The translations under genes were made by a program, and so were the position numbers. From Firmicutes bacterium CAG:110 (GTDB lineage Bacteria; Bacillota; Clostridia; Oscillospirales; Oscillospiraceae): a DNA stretch of 13,326 nucleotides. The notes beneath the pieces were generated by a model, which saw nothing but the letters and a program-made list of their open reading frames with translations, was not told the DNA's origin and made no database searches. Of this stretch, positions 1 to 6,545 are shown piece after piece. How positions within the stretch are numbered: the stretch's first letter is position 1; the number at the start of each line of letters is the position of its first letter. The stretch spans positions 40,597 to 53,922 of the forward strand of contig HF988106.1 of the NCBI GenBank assembly GCA_000434635.1, given 5' to 3'.

Positions 1-424
1 CGGTCACGTTTGGATGCTCGTCCAGATAGGTGTAGGCGGCGCAGATCCGATCCCACAACGAGACCGACGGGCCGTCCCGGTTCACCTTGGCGCCCAGAAC
101 CACCACATAATCCACCGGCTCCTCCGGGTTTCCGAAGCTGGCATGGATGATGATCCCCTCCGTAATGCCGACCACCAGCACCCCCACCGCGAGAATCACG
201 GTGACGGCGGTCTGAGCCGCTTTTGCAAAGGCGGGGAATTTCAGCCCCACAAGGGGAAACAGGGTGTAAAACAGGATAATGCCGATCAGGCACAGGCACA
301 CCAGCGCGGAAAAGCTGTAGCCCGGGACGGCGAATTTGAGGAACAGAGCCGCCACTGCCAGAACGCCGCAGCAAATCAGCGCCGCGATTCGTCCCGCGCC
401 GAGAAGATGAAAAAAGGCTTTCAT
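1..424 (-). CDS. DUF218 (YdcF/SanA/ElyC-like) membrane protein, 3' part missing
   Basis: Minus-strand gene starting at an ATG at 424-422 and running off the left edge; 141 codons are visible with no stop. GGAG lies 9 nt upstream of the ATG. The N-terminus has three hydrophobic segments (about residues 13-33, 38-60 and 72-93). They are followed by a motif typical of the DUF218 family: DYVVVLGAKV at 105-114, then GPS..L..R...A at 118-130, and an EHPN-like stretch at the cut end. In this family the domain follows membrane segments and faces outside. Known members (ElyC, SanA) affect cell-envelope and peptidoglycan homeostasis, but the biochemical activity is unclear. It is separated from the upstream hydrolase gene by that gene's terminator, so it probably has its own promoter, though I saw no convincing one between 425 and 520. 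Family call is fairly sure; function is not. Confidence 0.8.
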   Translation of the reverse strand, partial: MKAFFHLLGAGRIAALICCGVLAVAALFLKFAVPGYSFSALVCLCLIGIILFYTLFPLVGLKFPAFAKAAQTAVTVILAVGVLVVGITEGIIIHASFGNPEEPVDYVVVLGAKVNRDGPSVSLWDRICAAYTYLDEHPNVT

Positions 425-520
425 TTCAGAAAACTCCAAGTAGAAAATAGTGTCACGGCCAATGCCGCTTTTCGCTCAGCAGCGTTGTGCCAGATTCTAC
501 CCTGCAGTTTACCACATTAT

Positions 521-554
521 CCCAAAGAAAACAAGCCGCCCCGGCGGGGGCGGC
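521..554 (-). terminator. Rho-independent terminator after the thrS-hydrolase operon
   Basis: Read on the minus strand, an 8-bp all-GC stem (GCCGCCCC at 535-542 pairing with GGGGCGGC at 547-554, 4-nt loop) is followed by the T-rich run TTGTTTTCTTT. It lies 19 bp past the stop of the class C26 gene and should end the thrS operon before the DUF218 gene. Confidence 0.85.
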
Positions 555-572
555 CTGCAAATTCAGGAAATC

Positions 573-1286
573 TTAATGGTGGGACTTGAAATCCCGACTT
601 GCCTGCACCAGCGCGGTGAAAGGGCGCTGCATCCGTTCCTCCACAGCGGCCACAGCCTCCGGGTGCCACTGCAGCCCCAGAAGGAAACGTCCGTCCGTAG
701 CTTCAATGCCCTCCACGATTCCCGCAGGACTGAGGGCGCAGACCCGCATCCCCGGCGCAGGGGTGTCCACCGCCTGATGGTGGACGCTGTTGGTCAGCAG
801 CTCGTCGCAGCCCATGAGACTGTGCAGAAACGTGCCGGGAAGCACCCGGGCGGGATGATCGGGGGCATAGCGGTGCTCATTGTCACGGTGGTTCTCCCCG
901 GCGGCTTCGGGGCGCTGGCTGGGGATGTCCTGAATCAGGGTTCCGCCCAGCGCCACGTTGAGTATCTGCTCCCCCCGGCAGATGCCGAGAACCGGCTTTC
1001 CCGTATCCATGACGGCTTTCAGCAGCGCCAGCTCAAATTCGTCTCTCGCCGGGGTTGGCGTGCCGCATTCCGGGCGCATGGACTGGCCGTAGTATCTGGG
1101 GTCAGGGTCGCCCCCGCCGGTGAACAGGAAGCCGTCCAGATGCTTTGCCCAGAACGCCGCGTGCTTCGGCTTCCAGGGCAGGAACACCGGGACGCCGCCA
1201 CCGCGGCGCACGGCCTTGCCGTAGTTGCTCCGGAAAACCTGCTGCATCCGCGGGTCGCCCGTAAAAACCACACCGATCAGAATCAT
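573..1286 (-). CDS. Class C26 gamma-glutamyl hydrolase / glutamine amidotransferase-like protein
   Basis: 237 aa protein of the peptidase C26 / PuuD-like class I glutamine amidotransferase family, which hydrolyses gamma-glutamyl amide bonds (for example gamma-glutamyl-GABA). The catalytic triad is visible: Cys103 in the nucleophile elbow GICRGEQ (101-107), and His208 and Glu210 in QWHPE. Other family hallmarks are FTGGGDPDP (55-63), NVALGGTLIQD (110-120) and NSVHHQAV (166-173). Length is close to the family norm, with no fused domain, so it is probably a stand-alone cytosolic hydrolase. The ATG follows the thrS stop codon with no gap; AAGGA lies 8-9 nt upstream inside thrS, so translation is probably coupled and transcription shared with thrS under T-box control. 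The substrate cannot be read from sequence; no putrescine genes are nearby. Confidence 0.87.
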   Translation of the reverse strand: MILIGVVFTGDPRMQQVFRSNYGKAVRRGGGVPVFLPWKPKHAAFWAKHLDGFLFTGGGDPDPRYYGQSMRPECGTPTPARDEFELALLKAVMDTGKPVLGICRGEQILNVALGGTLIQDIPSQRPEAAGENHRDNEHRYAPDHPARVLPGTFLHSLMGCDELLTNSVHHQAVDTPAPGMRVCALSPAGIVEGIEATDGRFLLGLQWHPEAVAAVEERMQRPFTALVQASRDFKSHH

Positions 1287-3041
1287 TTAGATGTCCTTGC
1301 TCTTGGAAGCGATCTCCGACAGGCACTTGGACAGGAAGGCGTCCATGGTCATGGCGCCCAGATCCTCGCCCTTGCGGGTACGGACGGAAACGGTGCCGTT
1401 CTCCATATCCCGGTCGCCCACTACCAGCATATAGGGGATCTTCTGCATCTGGGCTTCCCGGATCTTGTAGCCCAGCTTCTCGCTGCGGCAGTCGTCCTCG
1501 GCGCGGATGCCCGCGTCCACCAGCTTCTGGGTCAGGCTCTTGGCGTATTCGTGGGCACGGTCGGTGACAGGCAGTACCTTGACCTGAACAGGGGTCAGCC
1601 ACAGGGGGAAGGCACCGGCAAAATGCTCGGTAATGACGCCGATGAACCGCTCGATGGAGCCGAACACCACCCGGTGGATCATCACGGGACGATGCTTCTG
1701 GCCGTCCTCGCCGGTGTACTCCAGATTGAACCGCTCGGGCAGCTGGGAATCCAGCTGGATGGTGCCGCACTGCCATGTACGGCCAAGGCAGTCCTCAATG
1801 TGGAAGTCCAGCTTCGGCCCGTAGAACGCGCCGTCGCCCTCGTTGACAACGAAGTCCTTGCCCATGCCGGTGATGGCCTTCTTCAGGATCTCCTGATTGG
1901 CTTCCCACTCCTCCACGGTGCCGATGTGGTCTTCGGGCATGGTGGACAGCTCTACGGTGTACTTCAGGCCAAACACGTTGTACACCTCGTCGAACAGGCG
2001 GACAACGTTCTGGATCTCGCTCTCCATCTGTTCCCGGGTCATGAAGATGTGGGCATCGTCCTGGGTAAAGCACCGGACGCGGAACAGTCCGTGGAGCGCG
2101 CCGGACAGCTCATGGCGATGCACCAGACCCAGCTCGCCCACCCGCAGGGGCAGGTCACGGTAGGAGTGGGGCTCGCTGGCGTAGACCAGCATACCGCCGG
2201 GGCAGTTCATGGGCTTGATGGCGTAATCCTCGCCGTCGATAACGGTGGTGTACATATTGTTCTTGTAATGATCCCAGTGGCCGGACTGCTCCCACAGCTG
2301 ACGGTTCAGGATCATGGGGGTGGAGACCTCCACATAGCCGTAGCGCTTGTGGACTTCCCGCCAGTAGTCGATCAGGGTGTTGCGCAGCACCATGCCCTTG
2401 GGCAGGAAGAAGGGGAAGCCGGGGCCGTAATCGGTGAGCATGAACAGTCCCAGCTCCTTGCCGAGACGGCGGTGGTCACGCTTCTTGGCCTCTTCGATGC
2501 GCTGAAGGTAAGTCTCCAGCTCTTCCTTGCTCTGGAAGGCGATGCCGTAGATTCTCTGGAGCATCTTCCGGTTGCTGTCGCCCCGCCAGTAAGCGCCGCA
2601 GGAATTGAGCAGCTTGAAGCCGTTGTGCTTGACCCGGCCGGTGTGATCAAGATGGGGGCCTGCGCACAGGTCGGTGAAATCGCCCTGCGTATAGAAGGAA
2701 ATGACCGCGTCCTCGGGCAGGTCGTTGATCAGCTCCACCTTGTAGGGCTCATTGCGCTCCTGCATGTAGGTAATGGCCTCGGCACGGGGCTTCTCGCTGC
2801 GGACGATGGGCAGACGCTCCTTGCAGACCTTCTTCATCTCCGCCTCGATCTTGGCAAGATGCTCGGGCGTGAAGGTGAAGGGCGCGTCAAAGTCATAGTA
2901 CCAGCCCTCGTCAATGGCGGGGCCGATGGCCAGCTGCACCTCCGGCCACAGGCGCTTGACGGCCTGCGCCATGATGTGGGAGCAGGTGTGCCAGTAGGTC
3001 TTGCGATACTCCGGGTTTTCAAAGGTGAACTCGTTTTCCAT
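1287..3041 (-). CDS. thrS: Threonyl-tRNA synthetase lacking the TGS domain
   Basis: 584 aa class II synthetase that charges tRNA-Thr with threonine. The start at 3041 is chosen because GGAGGT lies 7 nt upstream; an in-frame extension to 3110 would run into the T-box leader. The protein opens directly in the second, editing domain: HTCSH (His18, His22) and DLCAGPH (Cys126, His130) provide the editing-site ligands. The catalytic core follows, with KPMNCPGGM (Cys280), FTQDDAHIF (His331) and MIHRVVFGSIERF (His456) matching the three active-site zinc ligands of E. coli ThrRS. The anticodon-binding domain occupies about 480-584. The usual N-terminal TGS domain of about 60 residues is absent, which explains the length of 584 against about 640. 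The gene follows a promoter and T-box riboswitch and is cotranscribed with the class C26 hydrolase. Confidence 0.97.
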   Translation of the reverse strand: MENEFTFENPEYRKTYWHTCSHIMAQAVKRLWPEVQLAIGPAIDEGWYYDFDAPFTFTPEHLAKIEAEMKKVCKERLPIVRSEKPRAEAITYMQERNEPYKVELINDLPEDAVISFYTQGDFTDLCAGPHLDHTGRVKHNGFKLLNSCGAYWRGDSNRKMLQRIYGIAFQSKEELETYLQRIEEAKKRDHRRLGKELGLFMLTDYGPGFPFFLPKGMVLRNTLIDYWREVHKRYGYVEVSTPMILNRQLWEQSGHWDHYKNNMYTTVIDGEDYAIKPMNCPGGMLVYASEPHSYRDLPLRVGELGLVHRHELSGALHGLFRVRCFTQDDAHIFMTREQMESEIQNVVRLFDEVYNVFGLKYTVELSTMPEDHIGTVEEWEANQEILKKAITGMGKDFVVNEGDGAFYGPKLDFHIEDCLGRTWQCGTIQLDSQLPERFNLEYTGEDGQKHRPVMIHRVVFGSIERFIGVITEHFAGAFPLWLTPVQVKVLPVTDRAHEYAKSLTQKLVDAGIRAEDDCRSEKLGYKIREAQMQKIPYMLVVGDRDMENGTVSVRTRKGEDLGAMTMDAFLSKCLSEIASKSKDI

Positions 3042-3096
3042 AATAATACCTCCGTTTCGGCGGTTCTTTCCCGCCTCGTATTGTGTGGGGAAGGGA

Positions 3097-3136
3097 TAAA
3101 AAATACCCACCCCCTGAACGAAATCAGGGGTGGGAT
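3097..3136 (-). terminator. T-box regulated attenuator terminator
   Basis: Read on the minus strand, TCCCACCCCTGA (3135-3124) pairs with TCAGGGGGTGGG (3117-3106), an 11-12 bp stem with one bulge and a short loop, followed by TATTTTTT. It lies directly after the T-box sequence and 50 nt before the thrS SD, as expected for the regulated terminator. Confidence 0.9.
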
Positions 3137-3335
3137 ACAGCAGTATTCCACGGTTCCACCCTGGTTGCGGTTAATCGCCGCCACTCATTGACGCAATAAC
3201 GGGCGCACCCGGCAGGCCATTTCCGACCTGCGGCTCAGAAGTGGTATCGGTTCCGGCAGGGGTACGAAGCCATTTCACCAACCGGCTTCTCTCTGAAGCA
3301 TCTTACCGAACCGCGTGTCTTCCTCGCAGCCTTTT
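3097..3335 (-). promoter_or_regulatory. T-box riboswitch (tRNA-Thr sensing) of thrS
   Basis: Read on the minus strand, the leader contains the canonical T-box sequence AGGGTGGAACCGTGG (3162-3148) followed by an intrinsic terminator. A Stem I base can be drawn from CTGCG (3329-3325) pairing with CGCAG (3232-3228). Just inside the 3' strand of Stem I lies ACC, a threonine codon, at 3245-3243 followed by A, the expected specifier position. Uncharged tRNA-Thr would pair with this codon and with the T-box bulge to favour the antiterminator and allow thrS transcription. Boundaries are approximate, from the predicted start of transcription to the end of the terminator. Confidence 0.93.
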
Positions 3336-3344
3336 ATCACCTGC

Positions 3345-3373
3345 AATTTAGCACATTTTCTCTCGATTGTCAA
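3345..3373 (-). promoter_or_regulatory. Sigma-A promoter of thrS
   Basis: On the minus strand TTGACA (3373-3368) and TAAATT (3350-3345) are separated by 17 nt, with an upstream TG one base before the -10 (extended -10). Transcription should start near 3338, immediately before the predicted Stem I of the T-box leader. Confidence 0.8.
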
Positions 3374-3587
3374 TCCCCGCGGCGGGAAACCGGAAGAAAA
3401 AATCGGAAAAATCGACGGCGTGCGCTTCTTCCCCCTCCGATGCCCGCCCGGAAACGGTTTTCCGGGGTTTGCCCCGGGAAAAAGCCGCACAAATCCCCGG
3501 CAAAACCGCCGGTAACGCTGCCGCAACCAGCAGGTTAAAGAGGTAACATAATCCGACAGCTTATGTAAACATATGTAACCTTTTGAC

Positions 3588-3630
3588 ACAAGATATTGCA
3601 AAATGCGTGTTTCTGCGACCAATATCTTGT
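3588..3630. repeat. Perfect 11-bp inverted repeat upstream of the yabE-like gene
   Basis: ACAAGATATTG (3588-3598) and CAATATCTTGT (3620-3630) are exact inverted copies separated by 21 nt. The centre-to-centre distance is 32 bp, about three helical turns, which would suit a dimeric or looping regulator. It is not followed by a T-run, so a terminator is unlikely. Confidence 0.6.
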
Positions 3631-3673
3631 TTGACAGTTGACATAATGCAGTCATAAAAATAATGTCAAAAGT

Positions 3674-3690
3674 TGTAGAAATCATGTTAA
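3674..3690 (+). promoter_or_regulatory. Possible WalR-like box
   Basis: TGTAGA-N5-TGTTAA lies 13 bp upstream of the -35 element of the yabE-like gene. The published WalR consensus is TGTWAH-N5-TGTWAH; this site has one mismatch (G at position 5 of the first half). WalR controls cell-wall hydrolases, including 3D-domain proteins such as YocH in Bacillus, so the context fits. The match is short and in AT-rich DNA, so it is only a candidate. Confidence 0.3.
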
Positions 3691-3703
3691 AATAAAGAAA
3701 AGC

Positions 3704-3731
3704 TTGACTTTTTAGTTTTATTTGTTATAAT
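3704..3731 (+). promoter_or_regulatory. Sigma-A promoter of the yabE-like gene
   Basis: TTGACT (3704-3709) and a perfect TATAAT (3726-3731) with a 16-nt spacer. Transcription would start near 3738, leaving a leader of about 88 nt before the chosen start codon. Confidence 0.72.
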
Positions 3732-3825
3732 ATTCCCATCCGAACCGTTTGGATATGCAATTTGTAATCATTTGATAACTTTTGATAAAAACGTTTTGGA
3801 AGCACTTTGGATGGGAGGGTTCGCC

Positions 3826-4869
3826 TTGGTACGCAGCGGCGCCGTTAAAACAATACTCCGTCTTTTCGCCGTGCTGCTGACCGCACTGCTGGCGCTTGCG
3901 CTGGTACGCCAGACGGCCTTCGCCAAGACCTATGTCATCACCGACGGCGACCGGGTCGTGACCTACACCACCTTCGCCACCGATCCCGCCGAGGTGCTGG
4001 ATCAGGCCGGACTGACTCTGGAACAATACGATACCTACACTACACAGACCGGGGAGGGCGTGGAGGAAATCACCATCTGCCGCTCCCAGCGTGTCACGGT
4101 GGATTACCACGGAGAGGAAATGACGGTAACCACCTTTGGCGAGACAGCAGGGGAGCTGCTGTCCCGGCTGAACCTGGAGGTGGGGGAGTACGATGTACTC
4201 TCCCACGCTCCGGAGGCCCAGACCAGCGACGGCATGGTTCTGCGCGTAGACAGCGTCATCAAGACCCGGGAGACCTACACCGCCGCCATTCCCCACACCA
4301 TTACTTACTGCAATGATGCCACCATCCCCGCCGGCATTCAGGAGGTGCTGACTTTGGGTGCGGACGGCGAGCTGCTGTGCACCGCCGACGTGCTCTACGT
4401 CAACGGCGAGGAGGTCGAACGGGCCGTGCTCAGCGAGACCGTCACAAGAGCGCCCGTGGCGGAGGTCATCGCCGTGGGCACCGGCGCGGAAGCGGAAGCC
4501 TCCGACCCCGATAAAATGCCGGTGATCGCCGACGGCTACATCACCCTTCCCACCGGCGAGGTGCTGACCTATTCCGACACCGCCACTATCCGCGCCACGG
4601 CCTACACCCACACGGACGCGGGCTGCGACATGACCACCTACACCGGCACCACCGTCCACAAGGGTACGGTCGCGGTAGACCCCCGCTACATTCCCTACGG
4701 CACCCGGATGTTCATCGTCTCCAACGACGGCGCGTATGTCTACGGCATCGCCGTGGCCGAGGACTGCGGCGGCGACATCAAGGGCGACCGGATGGATCTG
4801 TATTTTCCCACCTTCAACGAGTGCATCCAGTTTGGCCGCCGGGTGTGTACCATCTATTTTCTGGATTGA
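3826..4869 (+). CDS. yabE: YabE-like secreted cell-wall protein (DUF348-G5-3D)
   Basis: 347 aa from a TTG at 3826, chosen because GGGAGGG ends 6 nt upstream; an ATG at 3811 in the same frame overlaps that SD and has a poorer site. An N-terminal signal sequence is clear: basic residues (R3, K8, R12), then hydrophobic 13-27, and a TAFA-K junction near residue 33. Two DUF348 repeats follow (about 35-75 and 82-130), then a G5-type region (about 145-220), then a C-terminal 3D domain (about 257-347) with the aspartates VAVDPRYIP (Asp285), AEDCGGD (Asp313, Asp317) and DRMD (Asp324). This is the architecture of Bacillus YabE and resuscitation-promoting-factor-like proteins. The 3D fold resembles the lytic transglycosylase MltA, so a peptidoglycan-remodelling role outside the membrane is likely. 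In Bacillus yabE is followed by rnmV and ksgA; here ksgA follows directly. Confidence 0.88.
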   Translation: MVRSGAVKTILRLFAVLLTALLALALVRQTAFAKTYVITDGDRVVTYTTFATDPAEVLDQAGLTLEQYDTYTTQTGEGVEEITICRSQRVTVDYHGEEMTVTTFGETAGELLSRLNLEVGEYDVLSHAPEAQTSDGMVLRVDSVIKTRETYTAAIPHTITYCNDATIPAGIQEVLTLGADGELLCTADVLYVNGEEVERAVLSETVTRAPVAEVIAVGTGAEAEASDPDKMPVIADGYITLPTGEVLTYSDTATIRATAYTHTDAGCDMTTYTGTTVHKGTVAVDPRYIPYGTRMFIVSNDGAYVYGIAVAEDCGGDIKGDRMDLYFPTFNECIQFGRRVCTIYFLD

Positions 4870-4887
4870 TACAAACCAACAATGCCA

Positions 4888-4916
4888 TTGCAAAACCGCC
4901 CTTCTTCTGGTATGAT
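4888..4916 (+). promoter_or_regulatory. Promoter of ksgA in the yabE-ksgA gap
   Basis: TTGCAA (4888-4893) and TATGAT (4911-4916) with a 17-nt spacer and a TGG extended -10. Transcription would begin around 4922-4924, giving a short leader that contains the SD. Confidence 0.65.
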
Positions 4917-4934
4917 AGCCGAAGAAAGGCGGTT
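4894..4934. repeat. Inverted repeat enclosing the ksgA -10 box and SD
   Basis: AACCGCC-C-TTCTTC (4894-4907) is complementary to GAAGAA-A-GGCGGTT (4921-4934), 13 pairs with one mismatch and a 13-nt loop. The loop contains the -10 box; the right arm contains the AAAGGCGG SD of ksgA. In read-through RNA from the yabE-like gene this hairpin, followed by TTATTTGT, could act as a weak terminator and mask the SD. RNA started at the local promoter would lack the left arm. Confidence 0.65.
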
Positions 4935-4942
4935 ATTTGTGT

Positions 4943-5818
4943 ATGATCGATGTATGCGATATTCAGGTGATGAAGCCGATGCTCGCTGCCCACGGCTTCC
5001 ACTTTTCCAAGGCCAAGGGGCAGAACTTTCTCATTGCCCCGTGGGTGCCCCAGTCCATTGCGGAACAGGCCGGGGTGGACGAAACAGCGGGCGTGCTGGA
5101 GATCGGCCCCGGCATCGGCCCGCTGACCCAGCAGCTGTGTCTCCGCGCCGGGAAGGTCTGCGCGGTGGAGGTGGACGAACGCCTGAAGCCCATTCTGGAC
5201 GTCACCGTGGGGAATTTTTCCAATCTGGAAATTCTCTGGGGAGACGTGCTGAAGCAGGACATCCCCGCGCTGGTGAAGGAGAAGTTCGGCACTCTCCGCC
5301 CCATGGCCTGCGCCAACCTCCCATATTACATCACCTCCCCCATTCTCACGGCGCTGCTGGAAGCGGAGTGCTTCCAGTCCGTCACCGTCATGGTGCAGAA
5401 GGAAGTGGCGCAGCGCATCGCGGCAAAGCCCGGCACCCCGGATTACAGCGCGTTCACCGTATTCTGCCAGTATTACGCCGAGCCGGAGCTTCTGTTCGAC
5501 GTGCCCGCCCATTGCTTCCTCCCCCAACCGAAGGTCACCTCGGCGGTCATTACCCTGCGCACCCGGCAGAAGCGCCCGTGGGACATTGCCGATGAAGCCG
5601 TGTTTTTCCGCGCCGTCCGTGCCAGCTTCGCCATGCGGCGCAAAAAGCTGTCCAACGGTCTTTCCTCCGGCTTCCCGGAGCTGGGAAAGGCAGGCGCGGA
5701 AGCGGTGATCGCGGCGGCAGGCTTCGATGCCAACGTGCGGGGCGAAACTCTGGGCATCCCGGAATTTGCCCGGATCGCCAACGAGATCGTCCGCCAGAAG
5801 GAGAAAATGCGGCCATGA
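4943..5818 (+). CDS. ksgA: 16S rRNA (adenine1518/1519-N6)-dimethyltransferase KsgA/RsmA
   Basis: 291 aa enzyme that dimethylates two adjacent adenines near the 3' end of 16S rRNA with S-adenosylmethionine, a late step of small-subunit assembly. Signatures: GQNFL (26-30, usually preceded by SL, here AK), SAM-binding LEIGPGIGPLT (52-62), acidic Glu76 in AVEVDE, GD (100-101), and the catalytic NLPYYITSP (125-133). The C-terminal helical domain (about 200-291) is present. The ATG at 4943 gives the N-terminus expected for the family (MIDVCDIQVM...) and sits 10 nt after AAAGGCGG; a TTG two codons upstream is less likely. The stop overlaps the next gene's start (ATGA). Confidence 0.95.
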   Translation: MIDVCDIQVMKPMLAAHGFHFSKAKGQNFLIAPWVPQSIAEQAGVDETAGVLEIGPGIGPLTQQLCLRAGKVCAVEVDERLKPILDVTVGNFSNLEILWGDVLKQDIPALVKEKFGTLRPMACANLPYYITSPILTALLEAECFQSVTVMVQKEVAQRIAAKPGTPDYSAFTVFCQYYAEPELLFDVPAHCFLPQPKVTSAVITLRTRQKRPWDIADEAVFFRAVRASFAMRRKKLSNGLSSGFPELGKAGAEAVIAAAGFDANVRGETLGIPEFARIANEIVRQKEKMRP

Positions 5819-6501
5819 TGGAATTCCTGTTTCTTGATCTGGACGATACCATTCTGGATTTTCACAAGGCTGAGCGCATCGCCCTGAGCAAAACCCTCAC
5901 AGAGTTCGGCGTGGAACCTGCCGAGGAAGTTCTGTCATTGTATCACAGAATCAACCTTTGGCATTGGGAGCAGCTGGAACAGGGGAAGCTGACCCGGGAG
6001 GAGGTTCTGGTCGGCCGGTTCGCGGCGCTGCTCCGGGAGCTGGGCGTATCGGCGGACGCGGTGCGATGTACCCGCAGCTACGAAGGCAATCTCGCTGTCG
6101 GACACTATTTCCTCCCCGGCGCCGAGGAAGCGGTAGCCAGCCTGAGCCAAAAATACCGTTTGTTTCTCGCCAGCAACGGCACTGCATCCGTTCAGGCAGG
6201 CAGACTGACCAGCGCCAACCTGTACCGCTTCTTTGAGACGGTCTTCATCTCCCAGGAGCTGGGCTTCAACAAACCCGCGAAAGAATTTTTTGACGCCTGC
6301 TTCGCCCGTATCCCGGACTTTGACCCCAAGAAGGCCGTCATGGTGGGCGACAGCCTGACCTCCGACATTCTGGGCGGAAAAAACGCGGGCATCACCACGG
6401 TGTGGGTCAATCCCGAGCGCCGTCTCCCCCACCCCGAGATCGTTCCCGACTACGAGATCGAATCCCTCGCCCAGCTGGAAGCGCTTCTGGAAACAATGTA
6501 G
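5815..6501 (+). CDS. YjjG-like HAD hydrolase (nucleotidase/phosphatase)
   Basis: 228 aa protein of the HAD-IA family. All four HAD motifs are visible: DLDDT (Asp8 nucleophile, Asp10 acid/base), SNG (120-122), Lys153 in GFNKPAKEFF, and GDSLTSD (178-184). The cap region with YHRINLWHWEQLEQGKL (43-59) is close to the YjjG group, whose studied members dephosphorylate noncanonical pyrimidine nucleotides. Such enzymes are often promiscuous, so the substrate is an inference. The start overlaps the ksgA stop by 4 nt, with AGGAG 11 nt upstream, so it is translationally coupled to ksgA. It is followed by a strong terminator. Confidence 0.85.
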   Translation: MMEFLFLDLDDTILDFHKAERIALSKTLTEFGVEPAEEVLSLYHRINLWHWEQLEQGKLTREEVLVGRFAALLRELGVSADAVRCTRSYEGNLAVGHYFLPGAEEAVASLSQKYRLFLASNGTASVQAGRLTSANLYRFFETVFISQELGFNKPAKEFFDACFARIPDFDPKKAVMVGDSLTSDILGGKNAGITTVWVNPERRLPHPEIVPDYEIESLAQLEALLETM

Positions 6502-6504
6502 CAT

Positions 6505-6545
6505 AAAGGGTATGCGCCAGACGGTGCATACCCTTTTCGCTTATT
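6505..6545. terminator. Bidirectional terminator between convergent HAD and GntR genes
   Basis: AAAGGGTATGC (6505-6515) pairs perfectly with GCATACCCTTT (6526-6536), 11 bp with a 10-nt loop. On the plus strand it is followed by TCGCTTATTTTATT. On the minus strand the A-rich foot gives a short T-run. It lies between the HAD stop (6501) and the GntR stop (6546) and probably serves both operons. Confidence 0.88.

Larger units (their letters stand above)
3374..3703. other. Intergenic region between divergent thrS and yabE-like promoters
   Basis: No gene seen. 3374-3540 is GC-rich and holds small hairpins, for example CCGGGG-tttg-CCCCGG near 3463-3478 with no T-run after it on either strand. From 3541 the composition turns sharply AT-rich and repeats TGT(A/C)A and TTGACA words: TTGACA at 3583, 3631 and 3638, TGTAAA at 3564 and TGTAAC at 3574. 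TTGACA at 3638-3643 with TAATGT at 3661-3666 (17-nt spacer) could be a second, weaker promoter for the downstream gene. The ORFs crossing this region look like chance frames. Confidence 0.55.

Noticed and set aside
3042..3110. Extension of thrS to an upstream ATG at 3110
   Set aside because: The extra 23 residues are encoded by the T-box terminator arm and SD region and do not resemble a TGS domain; GGAGGT directly precedes the ATG at 3041.
450..3191. A 913-codon open frame on the plus strand opposite thrS and the C26 gene
   Set aside because: It is antisense to two clearly conserved genes, has no family resemblance, and is explained by GC-rich codon structure keeping the opposite frame open.
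3374..3580. A possible c-di-AMP (ydaO-yuaA) riboswitch upstream of the 3D-domain gene
   Set aside because: Such riboswitches often precede cell-wall 3D/NlpC genes and some words (CAAATCCCCGGCAAAACC) look faintly similar, but the conserved core segments are not recognisable and the best promoter lies downstream of it.
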